Below are positions 46,038-57,400 of a DNA stretch of 64,000 nucleotides, one piece after another. The translations under genes were made by a program, and so were the position numbers. The DNA comes from Rosa chinensis (Eukaryota; Streptophyta; Magnoliopsida; Rosales; Rosaceae). The notes beneath the pieces were generated by a model. The model did not search any database. It was not told the origin of the DNA and saw only the letters and a list, made by a program, of their open reading frames with translations. Position 1 is the stretch's first letter. The number at the start of each line of letters is the position of its first letter. The stretch is taken from contig NC_037088.1 of NCBI RefSeq assembly GCF_002994745.2, positions 58,112,397 through 58,176,396 on the forward strand. Direction: 5' to 3'.

Positions 46038-47089
46038 TGTTAGCGGGCAACAGCCAAAATGTCATCCCCTTCGAGCCACTCAGCAGCTCCAGTTACAGCA
46101 ATCCTTGGTCTTCAGCGGCAAACCCGCTAGTTACCCAGTGACAAATTTCAGCGGAACCTTCAGCGACAATCCTTAGCCTTCAGCGGAAAACCCGCTAGTA
46201 GCCTAATGACAGATTTCAGCGGCAATCCTAGCGGAGCTGCAATCCTAACGGAGACTTCAATCCCAGCATACCCTCACTTCATTGCACATATTTAATCAAT
46301 TTAATGATATGAGCAAAAGTGCTAATCATTTACCTTATCTTATGTTGACGAGGCACAAACACCGTTTCAATCAACGAGATCATTAGCCCTCTACTAAGGA
46401 ACTTTGCCGGAGCAATGGAGCGTCATGCTTGGACAACTCCAACATAATTTGGGTACGTATATCAATTCCAACCCCAACTCACTCCAAATCAGCATAAGAT
46501 AAGTAACTAAATCTTCTCTTTTAGGCTCTTGCAATTACAACTATTGCTATGCCAATGCCATGCTTTTACTACTTCTAAGCATGCCTACAATATATCACAC
46601 TTGATATGCATTTACATGTCTTCATGATCCTTAAGCATGCTTACAACAAATACAAAATGTTATTAGCAACTTTACTACAAGTACATGCTATACACATGTC
46701 ATGCTTCTATTTAATTGCAACTCAATTAAATAAACATGTAGCGCTTAGTTAAACAAACTATGCCACGCTTATTTGTTGTTCGTACAATTAGCAAGATTTA
46801 CATGTACACTATGTAAATATTTTGTCTAAGCCTCTTGGCCACCATATCTTGTCAAACTTTCCCCGAGGGAAATAGACCTAAACGAGTCTACACTCCACGA
46901 GTCTATGGTCTATGACTAACCGCCAAACGGTAAGGCAACGCCTCATAATGACGATGACCGCTATGCGGCATTATAGTCAAGCTTTTCTCATTCGGGAAAG
47001 AGTAAAGGGACCGGTTAACACAGCCCACGGAAGCCATTGATCCGGTAGTTAACCTCGACGCTTAGGTATCAAAGATTAGGTTCGCTACC

Positions 47090-47460
47090 TAACGGCCACC
47101 TCCTCCGCGGCACCCCTGAGCTCCGAGCTCACGAGCTCCCCGCCACGAGCTCTAACATTCACTCCTTCGCGGCACCCCTGAGCTCCGTGCTCAAGAGATC
47201 TAACGCTCACGCCTTCGCGGCACCCCGAGCTCCACACTCACGAGTTCTAACACTCATGAGCTCCGCGCCACGAGATCTAACGCTCACGCCTTCGCGGTAC
47301 CTCTGAGTTTCCGCTCATGAACTTCCCGCTCACGCCTTCGCGGACCCCCGAGCTTCCTGCTCACACCTTCGTGACACCTCCGAGCTTCCCCTCAAGCCTT
47401 TGCGGCACCCATGAGCTTCCCGACAACCCCCGAGCTTTCACGCTCTTACCTTCCGGCATT
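47090..47460. repeat. imperfect minisatellite inside the solo LTR
   Basis: Repeated units of about 45-60 bp built from ACGCCTTCGCGGCACCCC, GAGCTCC and CACGAGATCTAACGCTC. Degenerate, so probably old. The 126-aa frame across its end (47317-47697) is an artefact of the repeat. Confidence 0.7.
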
Positions 47461-48104
47461 CCCAATTTGTCATATGCAATCTGTATATTCAGTCTTAGTA
47501 TGCTCAAACAACCATATGCGTTCTCGAGCCTATACGTCATAAACGATCATACTCGACGACATTCACATGTATACATCAACTTGTATCATGCACCTCGTAC
47601 ATTCGTATATGCCCGCATATCAATGCAACTCACATACATTGCTCAATACAACAAGCATTCTCCATGTGCGTGCTTTTGTCTTTGTCATGTAGGTTAACGA
47701 GTCCCTTCTTGCTTACGGAGCTCGGGGACTTGTAGGGGCTCAGTGCCCCTCGGTTACTTATGCTTGATGACATCATGTTTATTACTCCCCAACCAAGAAG
47801 CTCCTCTTACTTGGGGACTTCGGGGACTTGTAGATACCTCTATTAGCAAGTTACTTTGTTACAACACCAAGTATAAGTAACACCCTTTTTGGGGGCCCAC
47901 AAGCCATGGTGGGGCCCAACCGAGACACGTATCCAGTAGCCCGATGTCCAAGCTACACCACAGTAGTTGGAAACGGCCAATACCTCTCCGGGAAGCCACC
48001 TTCCTGGCCTTGCCAACATGCCTCCACAATATGGATTTCTAGACTAGAATAGTGGGTTTAGCATCCCACATGGAAGAAAATGTAATGTGGAGGGGTTCCT
48101 TTAC

Positions 48105-48113
48105 CTATAAAAG
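48105..48113 (+). promoter_or_regulatory. TATA box in the solo LTR
   Basis: CTATAAAAG about 220 bp before the LTR end. It could drive plus-strand transcripts reading out towards the Tat element at 48.7 kb. Confidence 0.6.
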
Positions 48114-48330
48114 GGACCTCCACCCACTTACATCACCATCCCATTACATCTCATGTAATCCCCTTGGGTCGCAAGGCCCAACACACTAGTTAAGCTTTCA
48201 AGTGGACGTAGTTTCCCGCTAAGGCGGGAGACAAACCACTGTACTTTTTGTGTGTGTGTATGTCTCTCTCTCTTATTCTCTCTTTTTTTCTAAAGCTAAC
48301 CAGAGACCCCCGCAGACTCTAACGTTAACA

Positions 48331-48723
48331 CTAGCTCTACGAAGTTACAAAGTGTGAAGAACTTGGGTGCAAATGAAATGACCCTTCTCATTCCATTGTG
48401 TGACTTCTGATAGCTTTGTTTATGTGCTGGGTTATTTGGAATGGTTTGATTGAGATGAAAGAACATTCTATTAATTGAGCCGTTTAGAACTGGAATTCTA
48501 CGCAAAAGTGAAATGAGATATGGGACGATGTTAAAAGATTTTTGGGTATTAGGGTTTAATTTCCCTAATTCTATGAATATTTAGAAATAGATACAGACAT
48601 TTTGTGTGTGTAACAATGATTTGTGTCACATCTATTATAAAACAATAACTCTTCATATAAGATACTTGCGATTAATAGGTCGTTCAAAAACTCTTCAAAT
48701 AGCCTGCATTTAGGGAGAGATGT
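48331..48723. other. continuation of duplicated block C
   Basis: Matches 41155-41345 (TTACAAAGTGTGAAGAACTT, AAATGACCCTTCTCAT, AAGTGAAATGAGATAT). No coding region. Ends at the gypsy target site CTAGG (48724-48728). Confidence 0.65.
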
Positions 48724-48728
48724 CTAGG

Positions 48729-49245
48729 TGTTAATGTCTAAAAGTCTAGCGGTGGCCAAACCTTAGTTAACGCTGATCCGGTGGGCGGATCGATACTTGT
48801 ATTTATGTTGTGATTCCCGTTACCTGTCAAGTAAAATACAACGGGCGTCAGAGGGAGACCGCGCTGGGCGGTCTTCAACTCTCCGATGCCTAAGTTAGTC
48901 AATGTATTTATGTTGACAAAATAACCGTAGGTAAGTATTGAATGCGTGTTTAATGAGGAGAGAGGAGAGAACCTTTTATAGGTGAGGAAGAGACTGATCT
49001 TGTCTTTGTTTTCGATGTGGGACTGATATGCTTCAGTTCTTAGTTTCAGAAGCTTCTGATGCTTAACTTGGCGCGGCGCGTGGCGGCGCGTCGGTGGCGA
49101 TCTGGAGGCGGTCCGACGCCGAGGCTGTAGCCCGCCTGGCAGTGTGTTCGCATGTCATTCCTTTGGTTGGAATTAGTACCTTTGGCGGTACAATGAGCAT
49201 GGCCCATTATAGCTAATTATGCTTGCAAATGTACACGTATGTACA
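48729..49245 (-). repeat. 3' LTR of the Tat element
   Basis: 517 bp, identical by eye to the 5' LTR. It contains GGCGCGGCGCGTGGCGGCGC, a locally very GC-rich palindrome-prone segment near 49070-49090. Confidence 0.96.
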
Positions 49246-49268
49246 AGTCCCCAAGTCCCCAGTCAAGG
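49246..49268 (-). other. polypurine tract of the Tat element
   Basis: Directly inside the 3' LTR the minus strand reads GACTGGGGACTTGGGGACT, a purine-rich tract with an internal duplication GGGGACT. Position and strand agree with the Gag-Pol orientation. Confidence 0.75.
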
Positions 49269-49799
49269 AGGGCAATCTTGGTTGGGGAGTTGTTCGGCGG
49301 TTTGAAGCGTTGTCCTCCGCTAGACTTGCAAGAGCATAATTAGCGTCAGTGCGTTGTCAACCGTTGGTTTTACTGAGCAAACGCTTTATACCCTTTCGGG
49401 TGGGCCCCTGCTGGGCCCCCAGGGAGTCCCCCACTCCCCGGCGAAGATAGACCTCCGGATGGTCGTTGAATTGTTTGATGAGGGGGAGCTGCACGGAGCA
49501 GAGGGTGTTGGGTAGCGAGCCCAATGTTTTAGCACCCAAATGACGGGGGTCAAATTGCCTGATCAGGGCAGTCGTAGACTGTGACTAGTCCCCGTGTCCC
49601 GTAGGGACGGTCTGACGGTAACGCCGCGTAGCGGTCGTTGTCAGTGAGGCGTAGCCTCGGGATTTTCCGTTTGACGGACATCCCCCCGCTGGATGCAGCA
49701 GGAAGCAGCGTTTGATAGACGTGCCTGGCGGTTGTTTTTGCAAGATGAAAAAAGGGGTTCCGCCAGAGGTGTGTAGCGACAGACATCGCGCTTGCAGGA

Positions 49800-50690
49800 T
49801 GGCAAGGGAGAAGTTCCGCTGGCGGGGTTTCGCTCAGCGGAGACTTCGTCGCTTGGAGGATGACAAGGGAGAAGTTCCGCTGGCGGGGTTTCGCTCAGCG
49901 GAGACTTCGTCGCTTGGAGGATGACAAGGGAGAAGTTCCGCTGGCGGGGTTTCGCTCAGCGGAGACTTCGTCGCTTGGAGGATGACAAGGGAGAAGTTCC
50001 GCTGGCGGGGTTTCGCTCAGCGGAGACTTCGTCGCTTGGGGGATGACAAGGGAGAAGTTCCGCTGGCGGGGTTTCGCTCAGCGGAGACTTCGTCGCTTGG
50101 AGGATGACAGGGGAGAAGTTCCGCTGGCGGGGTTTCGCTCAGCGGAGACTTCACTCCTTGGAAGGTGACAAGGGAGAAGTTCCGCTGGCGGATATGCTCA
50201 GCGGAGACTTCACTCCTTGGAAGGTGACAAGGGAGAAGTTCCGCTGGCGGATTTGCTCAGCGGAGACTTCACTCCTTGGAAGGTGACAAGGGAGAAGTTC
50301 CGCTGGCGGGGTTTCGCTCAGCGGAGACTTCGTCGCTTGGAGGATGACAAGGGAGAAGTTCCGCTGGCGGGGTTTCGCTCAGCGGAGACTTCGTCGCTTG
50401 GGGGATGACAAGGGAGAAGTTCCGCTGGCGGGGGTTCGCTCAGCGGAGACTTCGTCGCTTGGAGGATGACAGGGGAGAAGTTCCGCTGGCGGGGTTTCGC
50501 TCAGCGGAGACTTCACTCCTTGGAAGGTGACAAGGGAGAAGTTCCGCTGGCGGATTTGCTCAGCGGAGACTTCACTCCTTGGAAGGTGACAAGGGAGAAG
50601 TTCCGCTGGCGGATTTGCTCAGCGGAGACTTCACTCCTTGGAAGGTGACAAGGGAGAAGTTCCGCTGGCGGATTTCTCGAAGTTGCCCCT
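49800..50690. repeat. 59/61-bp minisatellite with higher-order structure
   Basis: About 15 head-to-tail units with GACAAGGGAGAAGTTCCGCT, then GGCGGGGTTTCGCTCAGCGG or GGCGGATTTGCTCAGCGG, then AGACTTCGTCGCTTGGAGGA or AGACTTCACTCCTTGGAAGG. One unit type is 61 bp, the other 59 bp. A marked variant (GACAGGGGAGAAG) followed by 59-bp units recurs 362 bp apart (50106 and 50468), showing duplication of a six-unit block. It lies between the 3' LTR and the plus-strand gene. Short open frames across it are repeat artefacts. Confidence 0.95.
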
Positions 50691-50905
50691 TCGGTGGTTA
50701 ATACGTGTCGCGCCCATAGCGGGTTAGCGTGCGTAGGCTTGTCTGCTAAGCCTGTCCGTCTTCTAGCCTTTAATGATAGTAACTGTGGGTTTTGTAACCG
50801 AGATGACGCTTCGGGCAATCCGGAGAGTGAGTGGAGATGTACGACACGTGTACGGCTAACAAGGGATGTTGGTATGGAGCGGACGGTCGAGGACGCGTTG
50901 GGGCC

Positions 50906-50915
50906 TATATAAAAA
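50906..50915 (+). promoter_or_regulatory. TATA box of the antisense gene in the Tat element
   Basis: TATATAAAAA on the plus strand, 468 bp upstream of the antisense gene's start codon and just after the minisatellite. It is a good Pol II core promoter with expected transcription start near 50940. It is on the strand opposite to the element's genomic RNA. Confidence 0.7.
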
Positions 50916-51072
50916 GGGGGGAAATTCTGGGGGATTCGACACTTTGTGAAAATTTTGAAAGCTTAGCCATCGCTTGTTCGAAACCGGAGAAGGAGCCTAC
51001 CGAAGTTTGGATAAACTACTCCCAGAGACGTTGGTCGTACCTGTGCACCACCGTGCCGGAGATTGCATCACT

Positions 51073-51364
51073 GAGGTTGGTATTCGGATCTCTGTCTTCT
51101 GCTATTTGTTTCTGCTAGTTTCTGGGTTTTGTAGTGTTTGCTTTTCTGGGTGTGCTCTGAGGTGTGAGATGGGGGTTTTTTGTGGGGGATTGAATGATGG
51201 TTGGCCAATGCGTTCATTGGTTTTAGGATTTGGATAGTCGAGTCTGGGTTGAGTGTGTTTGTTTACACTTTGGGGTTTTCTGGGTTTTGTTCTTGATTAT
51301 TTTGGCTATAACTGATGCGAGAATAGGCTAGATCTATGTTTGTGCTAACTGATGTGGGTTTTAG
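51073..51364 (+). other. candidate 5'-UTR intron of the antisense gene
   Basis: Plus-strand T-rich sequence between a donor-like ACTGAG|GTTGGTATTC near 51078 and an acceptor-like GGGTTTTAG|GG at about 51364, nine bases before the ATG at 51374. Exact borders are not certain. The high T content and lack of coding signal fit an intron. Confidence 0.5.
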
Positions 51365-51373
51365 GGTTTTGGG

Positions 51374-54076
51374 ATGGCTAGCGTTATAGAGATTTCGAGC
51401 AGTGAGGATTCCGGGTCTGACGTGTCGCTCAGCGCGGCGGATGGGGTTTTTATTGATTCGTTGCGTCCGTCTGCCCATGCAGGATCCTCACTGCCAGAAC
51501 CGCTAGAAGTTGAGCCGTTACAGACTATCCCCTGGGAAGCAACTATGGCCCGTGGTTCGCGTTCAGAGAGCTCTAGGGCGGGTGAGGCCGCTGCCGCCAA
51601 GGTTAGGCGCGACGAACGCTGGGCAAGCAATAGTGCTGCTAGCGGCTCCGCCGGGGAGGAAGAGGCAGCGGAGCAAAATGTTGAGTCGGCGTGGTTCCTC
51701 CCGGATGGGACAGCCGTTGACGAGGCGGGAGGGGGGATGAGCGGTGCTGCTGTCGCTCGACTGAAGCAGGCGTTCCGCTTGCCGGGGTCGGTGAAGCTGC
51801 GACCACCGACGGCTGATGAGAAGGCGTCGATTCTCCCGACGGGGTGTGCGGCCGTGCACGAGGCCATATTCCGCCAAGGGGTGACATTTCCGCTAGTGCC
51901 CAATCTTCAAATCCTTGTTTGTGAGTTTGGCCTTGCCTTCGGTCAGATCTGTCCAAACATGTGGCGGTTGATGTTGGCGATGAACTCCTTGTGGCGCTTG
52001 TCGGGGTGCGAGGGGCCTACCGTGGCGGAAGTGCTCCATTTCTACGAGTTAGTATATGTGAAGCGCCAAGGTTGCCACGGGCAAGTAAATTTGAGTCGCC
52101 GGCAGGGAGCGCCCAAGCTGATCGAGAATCTGAGGGACTCCATGTCCTATTGGCGGGGGACCTTTTGCGTCGCTACCGACGGTTGGGAGTACCACGCTAG
52201 GTCTAACGAGGAAGGGCCGTCATTTAGGATTAAGTCCGAGTTCCAACCTATTCGAGGTTGGTGGCCTGTGTCCGCTGAAAATGTTTGGCGTGCATACATG
52301 CTTGAACTTGTATTCTTACGACGTGTTTGTCTTGTGCAGCGGGACTCCGGTATACGCTGACGCGTGCAGAAGAGTGCCGGGTGGCGAGGATCAGAGGTTG
52401 CTGGCGGAACCGAAACCTGCTTGATTTCCGCTTGCTAACTGGTTGGGAGTTATTGGTCGACCTGCGACTAACACGCTCTATTGGTGAGGATCCTACCCTG
52501 TCGTTTCGTTTTATAATTGAATTGTGTCTGACTGGTGGCTGGCTTTCCCTTCTCTCTTTTTTTTATAGAAACTCCGCCGGGCAACAAATCAAGTCGCGAC
52601 GCGTTCGAGAAGGCGATGGATCGGGCGGAGATAGAAAACTTTTTGGAGGCCATGTATGCTGAGGGGCTGGCGGCCCAGCAGACCGTGGTGAACCCGGAGA
52701 CGTTGGCGTTGAGTCACTCCGAGGTTCCGGTGGAGATGGCAATGCCACACCAGTCTCACCTTGGCGAAGATGGTCTGCCTACGGTGCAGGCGGGGACTCA
52801 GGCGGATGGCGGGGAGAGGGGAACCGTTGCTACCGGGCAGCGGGAACGGATGCCTGCCACCAGGCGCGGTCCTCAAAAGAAGGCGGTACCTTCAACGGAG
52901 ACTGCTGCCGAGGCCAGGGGTGAGCCGCCAGTGCGGGTGACGAGGACCGTTGCTGGCACACAAAGGGCGCTGGAGAAGAGGCGCCGGCAGCCTGACTCCC
53001 CCGCCGAGGAAGAGGAAGAAGAGGTGGTTATCGGGGTCCGCCAACAAAAGAAGGCCCGACAAACCGCATCGAAGGTTGCAGTGGCGGAGGGAGAGGCGCC
53101 CCCCGTCAGTGATCTGGACTCCTTTGCCGAGTACGCGCCGTTCATGACAGAAGGGGAGCGAGAGTTCCTCTTCCATCTGTGTGAGCGGCTGGGGTTCGGG
53201 GGTCTGGCGGGCATATCGCGCCCGACGGCAATTGACCAATCGCCCTTCAGCTCTGCGTTTGGTCAAGTATCGGCGGGGTTACACGATATGTTCGTGGCGG
53301 CGTCTAAGCAGCCCCGGATTGAGGCGGAGCTCAGGGGAGAAATCGAAGGTCTCCAGAGGGAGTTGGCGGAGGCCAAGGAGAGAGTGGCGGAGATCCAGCG
53401 GGGATTGGTTAAGGCGGAGTGCGATTATGCGGACGCCCGTGGCAAACTGAATGCGGCTATCCGGCGGGATCTGGAGAGGAATGAAGATGTCTCCAAGTTG
53501 GAGCAGGAGATTGGGCTGCTGAAGGAGAAGATAGCCGCCAAGGACAAGAAGCTTATTATAGTGCAGCGGGAGTCTGCCGCCAGACTGGATGAGATGAAGC
53601 GGCTGGATGGTGAGGTTGGTCGCCTGAAAGCTGAACAGAGTGCCTCTGCAGCCGCCGCCGTTGAAGCGTACAAGCTGTCGGCGGAGTATAAAAAGGCGAT
53701 GACTGAGGCGGCGAAAGCTGGCGCCCGAGCAAACGTAGACATGTTGAAGCGGAAGGGTGCCATTGATTTTGTAAAGGCGTCACAGCCTGACGTGCCGCTG
53801 GTCCAGAGTGCCCCGGCGGAGCCAGAAGTCGTGCCTGCCCAAGCTGCAGGTACTCATTCAGGCAGCGGGGAAAGTGGCCCGCATCCGACGGAAGGGTCCC
53901 AGCAAACCCCCCAGCAGACCCCGTCGGAGGTGTCACGTGCCGGGTTTCTGGAGGCACACACCCGAGCCGACGGCACCCTAGAGACTCCCAGTCCGACAGC
54001 CCGAGGGTCCGATCAAGCGAGCCGATCGGTCGCGCCGCCAGCCGTCGAAGCAGCAGAGGCCGAAGCCAATCGCTGA
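51374..54076 (+). CDS. antisense three-exon gene of the Tat element (PF04195-like, coiled-coil)
   Basis: Reading opposite to gag-pol. Exon 1 51374-52256 (alternative end 52289), exon 2 52340-52483, exon 3 52569-54076. All junctions are GT-AG in phase 1 and both introns are about 83-85 bp (the second acceptor follows a T-run, TTTTTTTATAG). The joined frame has about 844 codons. Exon 1 has an acidic Ser-rich start, then a segment (CEFGLAFGQICPNMWRLMLA, VAEVLHFYELVYVKRQG) resembling the Pfam family of putative gypsy-type transposon proteins (PF04195). Exon 3 has Ala/Glu-rich linkers, an acidic EEEEEE run, and a long coiled coil (about 53320-53700 in DNA). Antisense ORFs are known in Tat-lineage elements; their role is unknown. 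A structural or regulatory role is speculation. Confidence 0.75.
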
Positions 54077-54484
54077 ACCTATCTGAGATCTCCGAAGTTA
54101 TATATTTTTTTTTTGTGTAGCCGCTGAGGCATACTAGCTTGTACCGAATTTTGTGAAATGAAGTACATTTCTGACTTGGTTTGCCATGATGTGTGTGTAG
54201 TACTATTGAGTTATATTTTCTTTTGTCGATCAATGGAACATTAAAGGAATTAAGATTGGTCCAAGTGCACCGCGTAGCGGACGGAGTCCGCCGACGATTG
54301 CTGGCGTTGCCAGTTGCCCTCGGTGCTAGACTTGGTACCAATGGTCTGAATAATTCCTCGTTTCATTGATGGCTAACTGATCAGCGTACAAAAGTGGGGT
54401 AGTACCCGTTGGGTAGCTTCCCTTAGCTAAACATTCGAACAAAAAAATTTAGCTAAGTCAAGATGCGCATGGGTAGCGGTTTGA
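54077..54484. other. region between convergent antisense gene and gag-pol
   Basis: Contains the 3' ends of both transcripts: plus-strand TATATATTTTTTTTTTGTGT after the antisense stop, and the terminal bases of the Gag-Pol frame ending at 54485. No canonical AATAAA was seen near either end. The two genes converge with about 408 bp between stop codons. Confidence 0.55.
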
Positions 54485-57400
54485 CTATTTGTAATAATAC
54501 CGAAGGTGTTCAGTATTCCAAGGGCGGGGCGTTGTGACGCCGTCCTTGTCCATTAAGTAGAAGGTGCCTGGGCTAACGACTTCCACAATTTTGTATGGGC
54601 CTTCCCATGTTGGGCGGAGTTTTGTCGGTGGCGGAATGACTTCTTTCATGACCAAGTCCCCCAGTTGGAGGTTCCGGGCCCTGACTCTGGCGTTGTAAAA
54701 ACGTGATACCCGTTGCTTGTTTTGCAGATTGTGTAAATGGGCCTCGAGTCTTCTCTCTTCTAGGAGGTCCCTGTCCAAATTGACGCCGGCGCTGTTGGTC
54801 TCTGGGCAGTAGCCTTCGACTCTAGCGGTAGGTTGGGTAACTTCAATGGGTAAGACAGCCTCTGTGCCGAACATCATACAAAAAGGAGTTTCTCCGGTGG
54901 CGGAGGTTGGAGTTGTTCGGATGGCCCACAGGACTTCTGGGAGTTTCTCCGCCCATAAACCCTTGGCGTCGTCGAGCTTCTTTTTTAACAATTTTTTGAT
55001 TATCTTGTTTGCCGCTTCGACCTGGCCGTTGGTCTGGGGGTGGGCGACAGATGCAAACCTCAGCTTGGTGCCCAAGTTGATGGTGAAGGAGATGAGCTCG
55101 TCATTGTTGAACTGTGTGCCGTTATCTGTGATGATTGTGTGCGGGACACCGTAGCGGCAATAGATATTCTTCCAAAGGAAGTGAATTACCTTGGCGGTAG
55201 TTATTGCCGTCAGTGGCTCTGCCTCTATCCACTTGCTGTTGTAATCGATGGCAACAATGATGTATTTGAACTGGCCCTTGGCAGTTTGGAATTTGCCCAT
55301 CAGATCAAGGCCCCACGTAGAATGAATCCATGGGCCCACGATGATTGACAGTGGCTCTGCTGGTGCGTGTGGGAGATCTGCGAATTGCTGGCATTTGTGG
55401 CAAGACCTCGAAATCCGCCGGGCGTCATCGCCAAGTGTGGGCCAGAAGTACCCTTGTCGCATTGTGCGGTTGGCCAGGGATCTGGCGCCCGAGTGGTTTC
55501 CGCATTCTCCGCTATGGATTTCAGTCAGGACAACCCTTCCCTCCTCTGGGGTTAGACAGCGGAGGTTTGGATGGGTGAATCCCTGGCGGTAGAGTTTGCC
55601 GTGCTGGATGTTGTAGCGGGTTGCTCTTCGTTGGAGCTGCCTTGCCTGGACCTTATCTTCTGGCAATGTTCCGCTGCGCTTGTATGCGATGATCTCGTCC
55701 ATCCAGCTGGGGTCGATCTGAATGTTGAAGATTTCCGCCAGAGTCTTTGTGATGCTTGGTTTGTTAAGATACTCCACCCTTGTGTCCGCCGGACTCTGAT
55801 GTGGTTGGGCGGTTGCCAGTCTCGCCAGGGAATCAGCCTTAGCGTTCTTTTCCCTGGGGATTTGTGTGATTGTGTGAAACTTGAACTTTTTTAGCAACGT
55901 TTTGACGTACCCCAGATACGCCGCTAGCTGCTGGTCCTTGGCTTGGAAGCTGTCGTTGACCTGGTTGACGACTAGTTGGGAGTCGCTGAATATGTTGACG
56001 CTGTCAGCTCCTGAGTCAATGGCGAGGAGTAGGCCGGCGATGAGCGCCTCGTACTCCGCCATATTGTTTGAAGCTTTGAAGTTGAATTTCAACGCATATT
56101 CTGCCTTCAGTCCCCCGGGTCCGGTTAAGATGACCCCGGCGCCGCTGGCCTTGGCGCAGGCGGAGCCGTCCACATGTAGGTCCCATCCTGACTGTGGGGT
56201 AAGTACCCCTGTACCGGTTACCATTTCTGTTCCGGGCTGTGCTTGAGTACTGGGTTCTGGCTGACGCTCAGTAAGTTCAGCGATGAAGTCTGCTACTGCC
56301 TGGCCCTTCATGGCGGTTCTTGGCTTGTACTCGATGTCAAATTCGCTGAGCTCAATCGCCCACTTGCTGAGTCGCCCTGAGTGTTCAGGGTTTTGCATCA
56401 CCTGTCTCAGCGGTTGATTGGTCAACACATGGATCGTGTGGGCCTGGAAATACTGCCGAAGGCGTCTGGCGGCAACGATAAGTGCAAGCGCCAGCTGTTC
56501 CAACGGTGGATACCTTGTTTCTGCTCCGTTCATACCTCTGCCGGCGTAGAATACTGGGAGTTCATCCTGACCCTCCCGCCGAACAATGGCGCAACTTATT
56601 GCCGTTGCCGAGACCGCCAGATATATGAATAGTGTCTCTCCTTGGACAGGGACAGAAAGGAGAGGGACTGCCGCCAAATACTCCTTTAGACCTTGGAACG
56701 CCGCCTGACATTCTGGGTTCCAGTCAATGACCTTCTTGTGAGTTGTTTTGAGGAGTTTGAAGAATGGGGCGCACTTGTCAGTAAGTCGAGAGATGAATCG
56801 AGAAAGGGCGGTTAACTTGCCCTGGAGACACTGGACGTCTACTTTATACTTCGGGTCCGACAGGTCAAGGATGGCCTGTACCTTGTCTGGGTTAGCCTCG
56901 ATACCTCGCTCGCTGACGATGTAACCCAGAAATTTGCTGGCGGTGACTGCAAAGAAACATTTTTCTGGGTTGAGGCGCATACCATAGGCCAGGAGGATGG
57001 TTACTATGATCCTGAGGTTTGCCACATGTCCGCTGGCCTTTATGCTCTTGACTAGCATGTCGTCCACATAGACCTCGATGATTTTTCCCAGATGCTCAGC
57101 GAACATTGCGTTCATCAACCGCTGATAAGTTGCACCGGCGTTCTTCAGACCAAAAGGCATGACATTGTAGCAGTAAAGGCCTTTGTCGGTGGTGAAGGTG
57201 GTGCATTCTTGGTCGCTGGGGTGCATTTTGATCTGATTGTATCCAGAGAAAGCATCCATCATGCTGAGGAGTTCGTGTCCGGCGGTTGCATCGACCAGCT
57301 GATCGATACGAGGTAGCGGGAAACTATCTTTTGGGCATGCCTTGTTTAGGTTTTTGAAGTCGACGCACATCCGCCACTTGCCGCTGGGCTTCTTCACCAT

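Larger units (their letters stand above)
46038..48330 (+). mobile_element. solo LTR (~2.3 kb)
   Basis: It begins TGTTAGCG and ends CGTTAACA, a short inverted terminal match (7 of 8). It holds a Pol II promoter late in its length (CTATAAAAG at 48105-48113) followed by a CT-rich end, as LTR R-U5 regions have. No second LTR, gag or pol lies nearby. Sequence after it (from 48338) resumes duplicated block C. Flanking bases (GCCTA before, CTAGC after) do not form a clean target duplication, so ends may be slightly off or the copy recombinant. Confidence 0.65.

Noticed and set aside
47317..47697. 126-aa open frame
   Set aside because: It starts inside the degenerate repeat of the solo LTR and has no conserved domain.
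49800..50690. Regular repeat array resembling a CRISPR
   Set aside because: Units are contiguous with no unique spacers, the setting is a plant retrotransposon, and no cas genes exist.
51563..54341. Minus-strand open frames (up to 261 aa) opposite the antisense gene
   Set aside because: Frame shadows of the plus-strand exons; no conserved domains and no continuity with gag-pol.
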